From NCBI GenBank assembly GCA_900755865.1, contig CAAEHZ010000179.1, forward strand, positions 1 through 16,802: a stretch of 16,802 nt of DNA, given 5' to 3'. Numbering within the stretch: position 1 is the stretch's first letter; the number at the start of each line of letters is the position of its first letter. Under the pieces are notes generated by a model. That model worked only from the letters and a program-made list of their open reading frames with translations, was not told where the DNA came from and made no database searches. This stretch comes from Lachnospiraceae bacterium (GTDB taxonomy: Bacteria; Bacillota; Clostridia; Lachnospirales; Lachnospiraceae). The position numbers and the translations under genes were made by a program. This document shows, in pieces, positions 1 through 7,330 of the stretch.

Positions 1-13
1 CATCCGCCGAAGC

Positions 14-883
14 TTAGAGTCCATTTGCTACCTCAACCATGTACTTTCCGTAATTTGTTTTCATCAGAGGCTCTGCCAGCTTTAAAAGCTGCTCTCTGTC
101 AATAAAGCCTCTCTTAAATGCTATTTCCTCGATGCAGGAAATGTAAAGTCCCTGTCTTTTCTGGAAAGCTGCCACGAAATCAGAGGCATCCAGAAGAGCG
201 TCATGATTTCCCGTATCCAGCCATGCAAATCCCCTTCCCAGAGTTTCCACATGCAGGGTACCTCTCTTTAAATACTCGTTATTTACCGTTGTAATTTCAA
301 TTTCCCCCCGGGCAGAGGGCTTTACGTTCTTTGCAATCTCCACCACATCATTGTCATAAAAATACAGTCCCGGCACCGCATAATTGCTCTTTGGATGCTC
401 CGGCTTTTCCTCAATGGACAAGGCCTTGCCGTTCTCATCAAATTCCACCACGCCATACTCTCTGGGGTCCCGGACATAATAACCGAAAATAGTAGCGCCG
501 TTTTCTCTGGAAGCCACCTCCCGCAGCACTCTGGAAAAGCTCTGTCCATAGAAAATATTATCTCCCAGCACCAGGGCAACTCTGTCATCCCCGATGAATT
601 TTTCTCCGATAATAAAGGCATCCGCCAGACCTCTTGGTGCTTCCTGCACTGCATAGGAAAACTCCATTCCAAGCTGGCTTCCATCCCCTAAAAGTTCCTG
701 AAAAACAGGTAAATCCCTGGGTGTGGATATAATCAGAATTTCCCGGATTCCCGCCAGCATCAGGGTGGAAAGCGGATAATAAATCATAGGCTTGTCATAT
801 ACAGGCATAATCTGCTTGGAAACTGCCTTTGTCAGCGGATAAAGTCTTGTTCCTGAGCCACCTGCCAGAATAATCCCCTTCAT
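14..883 (-). CDS. rfbA: Glucose-1-phosphate thymidylyltransferase
   Basis: Makes dTDP-glucose and pyrophosphate from dTTP and glucose-1-phosphate, the first step of dTDP-deoxysugar synthesis in the cytoplasm. The 289-residue product is the usual RmlA/RfbA length and opens with the nucleotide-binding signature [11 protein letters not shown] (residues 8-18), followed by [13 protein letters not shown] and VLGDNIFYG (about 105-113), with EKP in the sugar-binding region and WLDTG near residue 222. The ATG at 883 has GGAGG seven bases upstream. It lies 81 bp after rfbB and is probably co-transcribed with it. The stop is at 14-16, so the gene is complete; whatever follows it in the operon (rfbC or rfbD, for example) is outside the window. 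Family assignment is very secure. Confidence 0.97.
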   Translation of the reverse strand: MKGIILAGGSGTRLYPLTKAVSKQIMPVYDKPMIYYPLSTLMLAGIREILIISTPRDLPVFQELLGDGSQLGMEFSYAVQEAPRGLADAFIIGEKFIGDDRVALVLGDNIFYGQSFSRVLREVASRENGATIFGYYVRDPREYGVVEFDENGKALSIEEKPEHPKSNYAVPGLYFYDNDVVEIAKNVKPSARGEIEITTVNNEYLKRGTLHVETLGRGFAWLDTGNHDALLDASDFVAAFQKRQGLYISCIEEIAFKRGFIDREQLLKLAEPLMKTNYGKYMVEVANGL

Positions 884-923
884 AAAAAATCCTCCTTTTT
901 TTCTTATCTCATTGCGCGCCGAA

Positions 924-947
924 TGGGAACGACATACATCGTCCCCA
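924..947. other. Inverted repeat between rfbB and rfbA
   Basis: A 24-base inverted repeat that folds, on either strand, into a stem of about 10 bp (G-U pairs included) with a four-base loop. On the plus strand it is followed directly by TTTTT, so it looks like an intrinsic terminator for plus-strand (antisense) transcription. On the minus strand, the sense strand of both neighbours, no T-run follows. It therefore probably does not end rfbB transcription before rfbA, but could be an RNA-processing or stability hairpin. No real plus-strand gene lies upstream to need it. Confidence 0.5.
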
Positions 948-964
948 TTTTTGCTTCTTATTGT

Positions 965-2047
965 TTATTTTTCATACATTTCAGTATAGTACTTCTGATA
1001 ATCACCGCTGGTGACATTCTTCATCCATTCCTCATGCTCGAAGAACCACTGAATCGTCTTACGGATGCCTTCCTTAAACATGGTTTCCGGCTCCCAGCCA
1101 ATCTCCTTTTTGATTTTGTCCGGAGCGATGGCATATCTGCGGTCATGCCCTTTACGGTCTGCCACATAAGTAATCAAATCCGTGGAAACAAGCTGCTTTC
1201 TGGGGTCATCATCCGCCAGCATTTCCTGCAGGGTTTCGATAATGATATGGATAATTTCAATGTTCTGCTTTTCATTATGCCCGCCAATGTTATAGGTTTC
1301 AAACAGCCTGCCCTGCTCCTGCACCATATCAATCGCCTTTGCATGGTCCTCTACATACAGCCAGTCACGGACATTCTTTCCATCCCCGTATACCGGAAGC
1401 TTCTTGCCCTGCAAGGCATTGTTGATAATTAACGGAATCAGCTTTTCCGGGAACTGATACGGTCCGTAATTGTTGGAGCAGTTCGTAATATTCGCCGGGA
1501 AATGATAGGTATCCATATATGCCTTTACCAGCATATCCGAGCTTGCCTTGCTTGCGGAATAGGGGCTGTGGGGGTCATAGGGTGTTGTTTCATAGAAGAA
1601 GGCTGTATCGTCATCCGGCAGGGAACCATATACCTCATCCGTAGACACATGCAAAAACTTCTTTCCTTCTTTAAAGCTGCCATCCGGGAGCTCCCACGCT
1701 GCCTTTGCACAGTTTAACATCACAGCGGTTCCCAGTACATTGGTCTGAACAAAAACCTCCGGGTTGCGGATGCTTCTGTCCACATGGCTCTCTGCCGCAA
1801 AATGTACTACCCTGTCAATATCGTTTTCTGCAAAAATTTTTGCGATAGCTTCCTTGTCACAGATATTTGCCTTTACAAAGGTATAATTTTCTCTGTTTTC
1901 AATATCCTTCAGATTCTCCAGATTTCCCGCATAAGTCAGGGCATCCACATTGATAATCCGAATGGTGTCGCCGTACTTGCGGAACATATAGTGAATGTAG
2001 TTGGAGCCGATAAAACCGGCACCGCCCGTTACCAGATATGTTCTCAT
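965..2047 (-). CDS. rfbB: dTDP-glucose 4,6-dehydratase
   Basis: Converts dTDP-glucose to dTDP-4-keto-6-deoxyglucose using bound NAD, the branch point for rhamnose, Fuc4N, Qui4N and similar dTDP sugars. It is an extended short-chain dehydrogenase: the Rossmann GxxGxxG is TGGAGFIG at residues 7-14, DALTYAGNL follows at 35-43, the catalytic STDEVYG sits at 135-141 (T136, D137, E138) and the YxxxK pair is Y163/K167. SNNYGPYQFPEKLIP is the family signature. Its 360 residues are at the long end of normal. The ATG at 2047 has GGAGG six bases upstream, and a promoter is visible at 2090-2119. It is the first gene of the rfbB-rfbA unit; its product is also the substrate for the RffA encoded at 11696-12823. 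Confidence 0.97.
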   Translation of the reverse strand: MRTYLVTGGAGFIGSNYIHYMFRKYGDTIRIINVDALTYAGNLENLKDIENRENYTFVKANICDKEAIAKIFAENDIDRVVHFAAESHVDRSIRNPEVFVQTNVLGTAVMLNCAKAAWELPDGSFKEGKKFLHVSTDEVYGSLPDDDTAFFYETTPYDPHSPYSASKASSDMLVKAYMDTYHFPANITNCSNNYGPYQFPEKLIPLIINNALQGKKLPVYGDGKNVRDWLYVEDHAKAIDMVQEQGRLFETYNIGGHNEKQNIEIIHIIIETLQEMLADDDPRKQLVSTDLITYVADRKGHDRRYAIAPDKIKKEIGWEPETMFKEGIRKTIQWFFEHEEWMKNVTSGDYQKYYTEMYEK

Positions 2048-2072
2048 ATAATTCCTCCAGTTTTCATTTATT

Positions 2073-2113
2073 ATCCATGGAACATATCTATTCTATCATA
2101 ATTCCCCATGGAT
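2073..2113. repeat. Inverted repeat flanking the rfbB -10 region
   Basis: ATCCATGG (2073-2080) and CCATGGAT (2106-2113) are exact inverted 8-mers, 25 bases apart, and each contains the palindrome CCATGG. They bracket the predicted -10 box, a layout compatible with a paired operator or with an RNA hairpin at the transcript start. This is a sequence observation only; no regulator is identified. Confidence 0.4.
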
Positions 2114-2119
2114 TCCCAA
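2090..2119 (-). promoter_or_regulatory. Predicted promoter of rfbB-rfbA
   Basis: On the minus strand TTGGGA (2119-2114) is followed by an 18-base spacer and TAGAAT (2095-2090), a fair sigma-A-type match. The predicted start would lie near 2083, giving a short leader before the rfbB ATG. It suggests rfbBA can be transcribed separately from the lysozyme gene upstream. Confidence 0.55.
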
Positions 2120-2162
2120 CCATTTCTCTTAAAAAATATTTAATATTTGCGAAAGGTGCCTT

Positions 2163-5045
2163 TTAATACCCCAGATAGCTGATATTCATATCCACGCCAC
2201 CGCTGATTCCGGTCACATTTCCCGTGGAACGATACTGCCATAAATCATACCGTCCGGTGTAGGTAGGCGTTGCTGCATACTGTGCCAGCCAGATTTTATA
2301 AGCACTCAGCGAGCCTGCATCCAGCTTGGATTCCAGCCATGTCTTGTTGGCATAAATTCCTGCTGTATACCCTGCGTTCTGTATTGTCTGACAGAATGCC
2401 TTGCAGACTGCTGTTCTTGTTTCCTTGCTGATGGAATCTCCTCTGCCGCCGCTGGGCTCCACATCCAGGAAAATCGGGTAGGAAATGGTATAGGACTTCA
2501 CCTGATTTAAAACCATGGAAGCCTCTTCCACCGCTTCTCGCTCATCCACAGCCTGCGTAAAGAAATAAACACCAACCTTTAACCCCGCTGCTGTTGCTCC
2601 CTTGATGTTTGCCGCAAACTTCGGGTCCTCAATCAGGCTGCCCTGGGAGGAGCCTCTGTATCCGCAGCGGATAATCGCATAATCAATTCCGGAATTTTTT
2701 ACTGCTGTCCAGTCAATCGTGCCGTTCCACTTGGAAACATCAATTCCCATATTGCCGCTTCCCTTTACCAGAGAACCGTCACTTGCGAAATTGTATTTTG
2801 CACCCTGAATAACCTGCTCGCCGGTTACTTTGTTTCCATCCGCTGTAAAATAATATACTTTGCCGTCCAGAGTCTGCCAGCCCGCATACTTTGCCGCACC
2901 CTTTAAATAGAAGGTGTCATACTTGAAATAATCTGCGTAGGTTGCTTCCCTGTAGGTTCCGTTGTCATTGATATAAAGTAAATTTCCGCTGCCGTCCTTC
3001 AACCGGGTAGTGGTATCATCTCTGGGATGATTCTTGACAGTCACCGTGCAGGCTGCCGTAACCGTTTCCCCGTTTTCCGTATACTTTACGGTAACAGTGC
3101 AGCTTCCCGCTGCCACACCTGTAATCGTCACTGCCTTCTTGTTCACGGAAACCGTTGCAATTCCCGTATCGGAACTTTCCGCTTCTACAGGTGTTTCCGC
3201 CGAAACCGCATTGGCAATGGCTGCATTGATTACCACGGGTTCCCCCATAAAAACAACTGTTGCTGTCTTATCCAGTGCAATAGTCTTGTTTGCCCCTACT
3301 GTTACAGCAAAGGAAGCACTGGCGGTGGCATTGTTTGCCCCTGCTGCCGCCACAATAATATTCGTTGTTCCCACACCGGCACCGGCTACTGTAATCACAT
3401 TTCCGTTTGCCGCTACTGTTGCCACTGCCGTATTGGCAGAAACAATATTCCAGGATATCACATCAAAGCCTGCAACCGCTGCCGTTACTGTCGTTGTCTG
3501 TCCGGCAAGAAGGCTTACGCTTGCCTTGTCAAAGCTTATTGTCCCTACAACAGGAGTCGGAGAAGGGGTCAGTGTAGGCACCGGGGGCGGTGTCGGGTCA
3601 TTTCCTGTCACCGTGCCCACTGCGGACATACGCATAAAATTCTTGTTCAGCACCAGCGTCAGAGGGCTTGGAACACTACTCTTTGCCACTTCGCTGTAGG
3701 TTGCCTCAATAATCTTGCTTTCCACCCAGGCTACCGTGTCTGTCAGGGAAGATTCCACCTTTGTTTCATTCTTCTTGGTATCCTCTTTCTTGGCATTGAC
3801 TTCGGATTCCTTCTTTACCTCGTTTGCCACATCTACCTTCTGGTAGGCAATATCCTTCTTTACCTCCACGGACTTTGTATCCGTGCTGATGCTGTAATCC
3901 TGATATTTGGTATCCGTAAGTGCCTCCATTGCCACCTTATAGGTACCGGGAGTAATGTCCTTCTTATAAATGATACCATCCATATCATCATCAGACCAGA
4001 TACTTGTCTTTCCGTCCGGGTCTGTCACATTTACCGCAAAGGGAACATTCGCCACAAGCTTATCTGTTTTCTTATTGATAAACTTGATTTTCAAATCCTT
4101 CTGGATGGAAGTCATGGACATGGATACTGTCACATTTCTCTCATAGGCTTCCTCCTGATAATCCTTCTGCTCCTTTTCAGCATCCTCCTGCACCTGGGAT
4201 GCCGCCTGAATCCTGGCAAGCTGGGCATCTGCCACTGCCACAAGCCCGCTTCCGCCTATCGTGGAAATATCTGCAAGCTGAGTTCCCACATTGACAAAAT
4301 CAGAAACCTGCCCTTCTATCATTTTGGAGCTGACAAAAACCACGCCGGTTGCAATCGCCAGAACCAGCACTGCCACACCGGTCAGGGCAATAATATGGTC
4401 AATCAGGGAAGTCTTTTTCTTTTTTAGCTTCGCCCCCTGATTCCTGCCTGCGTGCTTTTTCTCCGCTTCCTCTATATCCCCGTCGTAAGCGCCGTCTTCG
4501 GCATACTCTGCTTCTTCAGCGCCATAATATTCCTCACCGTCTATACTTTCACCTTCTGCCCCGGTGTCCCCGTAATACGCGCCATCTTCCGCGTATTCTA
4601 CTTCTCCGGTGTACTCTGCTTCTTCAGCGCCATAATATTCCCCACCTTCTACGCTTTCGCCTTCTGCCTCGGTGTCCCCGTAATACGCGCCATCTTCCGC
4701 GTATTCTGCTTCTCCGGTGTACTCTGCTTCTTCAGCGCCGTAATACTCCTCACTTTCTACGCTTTCGCCTTCTGCCCCGGTGTCCCCGTAATACGCGCCA
4801 TCTTCCGCGTATTCTATTTCTCCGGTATACTCTGTGCCCTCAGTGCCGTAATATTCCTCGCCTTCTGCCTCGGAGTTTTCATAATATTCCTCATCCCCGG
4901 TTTCATAGGGATAATCTTCCTCATCAGCACCCTCATAATACTCTTCTTCCGCTTCTTCGCTTACACTGTCCCAGTCGTACTCGCTTTCATCTATGCCCTC
5001 CCATTTCTGTTCCGGTCTTTTGGTATGCTGAAATAACTTCTTCAT
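2163..5045 (-). CDS. Membrane-anchored GH25 lysozyme with acidic repeats and Ig-like domains
   Basis: Predicted N-acetylmuramidase that cleaves peptidoglycan outside the membrane. From the ATG at 5045 (GAGG six bases upstream) it has 960 residues. In order: an acidic, Tyr-rich N-terminus with three 36-residue repeats (about 72-179); a Lys-rich stop at about 205-212; one membrane helix (about 213-240); an extracytoplasmic region with a coiled, charged stretch; a PT-rich linker (about 484-498); two bacterial Ig-like (BIG2) modules (about 502-583 and 588-671); a cell-wall-binding repeat with GWQTLDGKVYYF (about 722-737); and a C-terminal GH25 domain (765-960) opening with GIDVSKWNG (D769) and carrying FLDVEPS (D861, E863), the expected acidic catalytic residues. 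An upstream TTG at 5102 extends the frame, but it lies about at the predicted transcription start and is unlikely. The Lys-rich flank predicts that the repeats stay inside the cell. Confidence 0.93.
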   Translation of the reverse strand: MKKLFQHTKRPEQKWEGIDESEYDWDSVSEEAEEEYYEGADEEDYPYETGDEEYYENSEAEGEEYYGTEGTEYTGEIEYAEDGAYYGDTGAEGESVESEEYYGAEEAEYTGEAEYAEDGAYYGDTEAEGESVEGGEYYGAEEAEYTGEVEYAEDGAYYGDTGAEGESIDGEEYYGAEEAEYAEDGAYDGDIEEAEKKHAGRNQGAKLKKKKTSLIDHIIALTGVAVLVLAIATGVVFVSSKMIEGQVSDFVNVGTQLADISTIGGSGLVAVADAQLARIQAASQVQEDAEKEQKDYQEEAYERNVTVSMSMTSIQKDLKIKFINKKTDKLVANVPFAVNVTDPDGKTSIWSDDDMDGIIYKKDITPGTYKVAMEALTDTKYQDYSISTDTKSVEVKKDIAYQKVDVANEVKKESEVNAKKEDTKKNETKVESSLTDTVAWVESKIIEATYSEVAKSSVPSPLTLVLNKNFMRMSAVGTVTGNDPTPPPVPTLTPSPTPVVGTISFDKASVSLLAGQTTTVTAAVAGFDVISWNIVSANTAVATVAANGNVITVAGAGVGTTNIIVAAAGANNATASASFAVTVGANKTIALDKTATVVFMGEPVVINAAIANAVSAETPVEAESSDTGIATVSVNKKAVTITGVAAGSCTVTVKYTENGETVTAACTVTVKNHPRDDTTTRLKDGSGNLLYINDNGTYREATYADYFKYDTFYLKGAAKYAGWQTLDGKVYYFTADGNKVTGEQVIQGAKYNFASDGSLVKGSGNMGIDVSKWNGTIDWTAVKNSGIDYAIIRCGYRGSSQGSLIEDPKFAANIKGATAAGLKVGVYFFTQAVDEREAVEEASMVLNQVKSYTISYPIFLDVEPSGGRGDSISKETRTAVCKAFCQTIQNAGYTAGIYANKTWLESKLDAGSLSAYKIWLAQYAATPTYTGRYDLWQYRSTGNVTGISGGVDMNISYLGY
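4509..4832 (-). repeat. Three 108-bp in-frame tandem repeats in the lysozyme gene
   Basis: Three consecutive 108-bp units each encode 36 residues with the pattern EYTGE-x-EYAEDGAYYGDT ... EEYYGAEEA. A shortened fourth copy (EYAEDGAYDGDI) follows towards the membrane helix and a degenerate half copy (EYYGTEGT) precedes them. The copies differ by only a few residues each, so copy number probably varies between strains. The encoded tract is almost free of Lys and Arg and rich in Glu, Asp, Tyr and Gly. Confidence 0.93.
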
Positions 5046-5111
5046 GCTTTTCCTCATTTCTATTTCACAGCTTTTTCCACTGCATATTTCTCCATTTAAC
5101 AATTCCGTAAT

Positions 5112-5140
5112 ATTATAGCATTGATGCCCTGCTTCTTCAA
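5112..5140 (-). promoter_or_regulatory. Predicted promoter of the GH25 lysozyme gene
   Basis: TTGAAG (5140-5135), a 17-base spacer and a perfect TATAAT (5117-5112) on the minus strand form a strong sigma-A-type promoter. The start would be near 5105, giving a leader of about 60 bases before the ATG at 5045 and arguing against the TTG codon at 5102 as translation start. Confidence 0.75.
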
Positions 5141-5167
5141 GTTTTCAGGGGATTTCTTCATAATTTC

Positions 5168-5923
5168 TTAAATCTTCTCCCCTGCCTGCACGCTGAAATT
5201 CTGGGTTGTATCCCGGTAAATCACATATCCGTCTATTGGCTCCAGCTTTTCATATCCGTATTTTTCCAGACTTCCCATAATAACCGTTTCCTCCGGCAGA
5301 ATAATATAATGGCAGCTCCATTCCTTTGCATACCCTGCCAGTTCATCCGCAGCTATCTCCTCCCGGTTCATCAGCCGGTAAAATCCATCATAGGTATCCC
5401 CTCTGCCATAGGGCATCCGTACCAGAGGCGAATATTGCCTTACATAAAGGAGAAATTCATCCGGGAATGCCGCCATAACCTCCCTGCCCTCTATTTCAAT
5501 GGCATCGCAGATATCTACTACCTCCTGCGGCATATGATAAATATTTTCCGCCCGTTCAAACAGCGGGTTGCTGTATACAAGTTTGCCGGATACCACAATC
5601 AGCAGGCATGCTGCCACCGCAAACACTCTTTTCTTTTTTCCTGCAAGCTCCTGCAAAACAGACAGCACAGTATATGCCAGCACAAGTACCACCGGCAAAA
5701 GCCAGCACAATCTGAAATAAATTTCATCCCCCAGAAACAGGAAAAAGAATTTTGCAAACAGAGGATTAAAATACAACACCAGTAAAATCACCGGCACATA
5801 GACAAATAAAATCCTTCTGGGCTTTCTTTTTTCCCGAAAAAACAAATACACCAGAGAAAACAGAAACCATATCAGAACCAGCCCGCTCCCCATATATTTT
5901 TGAAAAGTTTCCAAAGCACCCAT
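5168..5923 (-). CDS. C-terminal half of a DUF6077-like membrane protein
   Basis: A 251-residue product with about four membrane helices in the first 120 residues, then a soluble, probably extracytoplasmic domain (about 120-251) containing AENIYHMPQEVVDICDAI, a YVRQYSP...MPYGRGD stretch and a final DGYVIYRDT. From memory these match the C-terminal part of DUF6077-type membrane proteins, whose N-terminal part is encoded just upstream at 6003-7097. The frame stays open back to a TAG at 5948-5950, and beyond that TAG it is open again past 6001. No convincing ribosome binding site precedes the ATG at 5923 or the alternative Met at residue 11. I read it as the detached second half of one ancestral gene; it may be untranslated. 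A genuine two-gene arrangement is the alternative. Confidence 0.6.
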   Translation of the reverse strand: MGALETFQKYMGSGLVLIWFLFSLVYLFFREKRKPRRILFVYVPVILLVLYFNPLFAKFFFLFLGDEIYFRLCWLLPVVLVLAYTVLSVLQELAGKKKRVFAVAACLLIVVSGKLVYSNPLFERAENIYHMPQEVVDICDAIEIEGREVMAAFPDEFLLYVRQYSPLVRMPYGRGDTYDGFYRLMNREEIAADELAGYAKEWSCHYIILPEETVIMGSLEKYGYEKLEPIDGYVIYRDTTQNFSVQAGEKI

Positions 5924-6002
5924 TTTTATACCCGTTTCTGCGCACTGCTATCTTTCAAACGCATTTGTGTCCGGTGCGCACAGCCACAAAGCTCTTTTCA
6001 TT
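5924..6002 (-). other. Junction between the two DUF6077-like halves
   Basis: These 79 bp separate the TAA of the upstream half from the ATG of the downstream half. On the minus strand, 17 sense codons starting with ATG at 6001 run in the downstream frame to a TAG at 5948-5950, and nine more sense codons follow before the ATG at 5923. TGCGCAC occurs twice in direct orientation (5939-5945 and 5975-5981). There is no clear Shine-Dalgarno sequence. The pattern suits a decayed joint more than a normal intergenic space. Confidence 0.45.
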
Positions 6003-7097
6003 TTACAAAATTCTGTCTATCACCACGTACAATAGAACCAGAAATCCGGGCAAAATGCATCCCCCCGCCAGGGGCAGAAGTACTTTCTTTCCCTTCGGAT
6101 AACAAAAAGCTACGCAAAGTCCCAGAATTACCGTGAGCATACAGGTCAGCACCGTTCCCAGTGTACTGCAAAGGCAGCCCGCTGCCATGGTACAGGAAAA
6201 CAGCAGCCAGAAGCATTTCCCCTGTAGTTCTTCTTTTTCCAGTTTTTCTAAAAGCAATAAAAACAAAAACAGCAAAAAGGGCAGAATAATATTTGCCAGC
6301 ACTGCCTTTCCCTGCGCCGTCCGGACCAAAAGGAAATTTTCTGCCGAATAAAGAGAATAGCCACCAAAGATTACCAGAAGTTCCACCAGAATCATAAAAA
6401 AGGGCAGGCTTCTCTCCCCATGCTTTTCTGTCAGTCTTGCTCCCAGAAGCAGGTAAACACAATATGCCATCACAATCAGGCTCATGGGAAGTACTACCTG
6501 TGCTACCGTCACAGAAGGGATCCCGGAAAGCCACGCCAGATATGCCACCCAAATTGGAAAGGGTGCAAGCCCGTGTCTGGCATCCAGCAGGGTTTCGCCC
6601 CCGGTATAGGGAAGCTTTCTGTACATGGTATTGGCATCCTCCGTGATTGTGGAAATCGCCACATAAAAGGCATCATCCCCCTCTTCATAGGCAAGAACCC
6701 CCGCCAGAACAAGCTGCAGCACCAGCAGTCCCACGGCTGTTATCCATAATGCCAGCGTACCCTTTTCTGCTTTTTTTCTGCTTTTCTTTCCTGTATCAGA
6801 AGCATTTTCTCCCCTGTCTTTTGCCGTTTTTTTCCGTTTCATCATCAAAACAACAGACAGAAAAAGCACCGCTGCCGTATAGGCGTCAAACAGTCTGACC
6901 GTCAACACAAAACTTTTTTCCAGCAAAATAAGAGGCACACAGATTATCAGAAAACCTGTCCACAAAAGAAGCTGTCCGCTTACCCAGCGAAAACCGATTT
7001 GCCCTTTTCCGGTGTATATTCCATCAAAAATCCCTCCCGCCAGAAGCGGTACTGCCAGCACCAGAATGGAAAAAATCAATATCGAAACCACTGCCAT
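6003..7097 (-). CDS. N-terminal half of a DUF6077-like polytopic membrane protein
   Basis: A 364-residue protein with about nine or ten hydrophobic helices and a Lys/Arg-rich cytoplasmic loop at about 105-130. The stretches GDDAFYVAIS, YRKLPYTGG, the RHGLAPFPIW region and RTAQGKAVLANIILP resemble, from memory, the N-terminal part of DUF6077-type membrane proteins of Clostridia; their biochemical role is unknown to me. It stops after a helix ending in VVIDRIL, and the C-terminal domain expected in one-piece relatives follows in another frame at 5168-5923. The ATG at 7097 has GGAG at a rather long distance (about 14 bases) and a strong promoter at 7127-7156. Its place beside glycan genes suggests a cell-envelope role, but that is only context. 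Confidence 0.7.
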   Translation of the reverse strand: MAVVSILIFSILVLAVPLLAGGIFDGIYTGKGQIGFRWVSGQLLLWTGFLIICVPLILLEKSFVLTVRLFDAYTAAVLFLSVVLMMKRKKTAKDRGENASDTGKKSRKKAEKGTLALWITAVGLLVLQLVLAGVLAYEEGDDAFYVAISTITEDANTMYRKLPYTGGETLLDARHGLAPFPIWVAYLAWLSGIPSVTVAQVVLPMSLIVMAYCVYLLLGARLTEKHGERSLPFFMILVELLVIFGGYSLYSAENFLLVRTAQGKAVLANIILPFLLFLFLLLLEKLEKEELQGKCFWLLFSCTMAAGCLCSTLGTVLTCMLTVILGLCVAFCYPKGKKVLLPLAGGCILPGFLVLLYVVIDRIL

Positions 7098-7126
7098 TTC
7101 TTTGCTTTTACTCCGTTTTTGTGTCT

Positions 7127-7156
7127 ATTATACCTTATTCCCTGTTGCAAGTCCAA
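7127..7156 (-). promoter_or_regulatory. Predicted promoter of the DUF6077-like gene
   Basis: TTGGAC (7156-7151), an 18-base spacer and a perfect TATAAT (7132-7127) on the minus strand, about 30 bp before the ATG at 7097. It sits back to back with the plus-strand promoter at 7205-7232. Confidence 0.7.
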
Positions 7157-7204
7157 TTTTTCTGTTTTCTTAAAAATTTTTAAACTCTTTTAATATTATA
7201 GACT

Positions 7205-7232
7205 TTGGGAACACATAATAGTAAAATATAAT
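7205..7232 (+). promoter_or_regulatory. Predicted promoter of the plus-strand SGNH-like gene
   Basis: TTGGGA (7205-7210), a 16-base spacer and a perfect TATAAT (7227-7232). The transcript would start near 7239 and have a leader of about 90 bases that covers the dyad at 7237-7287. Confidence 0.65.
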
Positions 7233-7236
7233 TGTT

Positions 7237-7287
7237 CAGAGTCCTGCAATTTGCATGAAATGCGCATGTTATGCCTGCATGGCTCTG
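7237..7287 (+). promoter_or_regulatory. Large imperfect dyad in the leader of the plus-strand gene
   Basis: Outer arms CAGAG (7237-7241) and CTCTG (7283-7287), then TGCA (7245-7248) and TGCA (7276-7279), share one centre near 7262. Inside lies GCAT-N3-ATGCGCAT-N3-ATGC (7253-7274), a 22-bp dyad built around the perfect palindrome ATGCGCAT. Starting just downstream of the -10 box, it could be an operator or a leader hairpin. No T-run follows, so it is not an ordinary terminator. Confidence 0.5.
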
Positions 7288-7330
7288 GTTGTTACTACCT
7301 GACATAACCTGATACAGAAATGGAGATTAT

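Noticed and set aside
2120..2162. Terminator after the lysozyme gene
   Set aside because: The A/T-only AAATA/TATTT arms on the minus strand are too weak and the nearby AAGGCACCTT has no loop room, so no convincing terminator could be called.
3027..4427. 466-codon open frame on the plus strand inside the lysozyme gene
   Set aside because: It is antisense to the Ig-like and linker region of the lysozyme gene, its product is a Cys/His/Arg-rich string with no domain, and it has no good ribosome binding site. It is a by-product of the codon use and repeats of the real gene.
5046..5102. TTG at 5102 as start of the lysozyme
   Set aside because: The predicted transcription start near 5105 leaves no leader for it, it has no ribosome binding site, and ATG 5045 has GAGG at a proper distance.
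5998..6552. 184-codon minus-strand open frame overlapping the DUF6077-like gene in another frame
   Set aside because: Its Gly/Ser-rich sequence has no helices or motifs; the hydrophobic frame at 6003-7097 is the real one, with a promoter before it.
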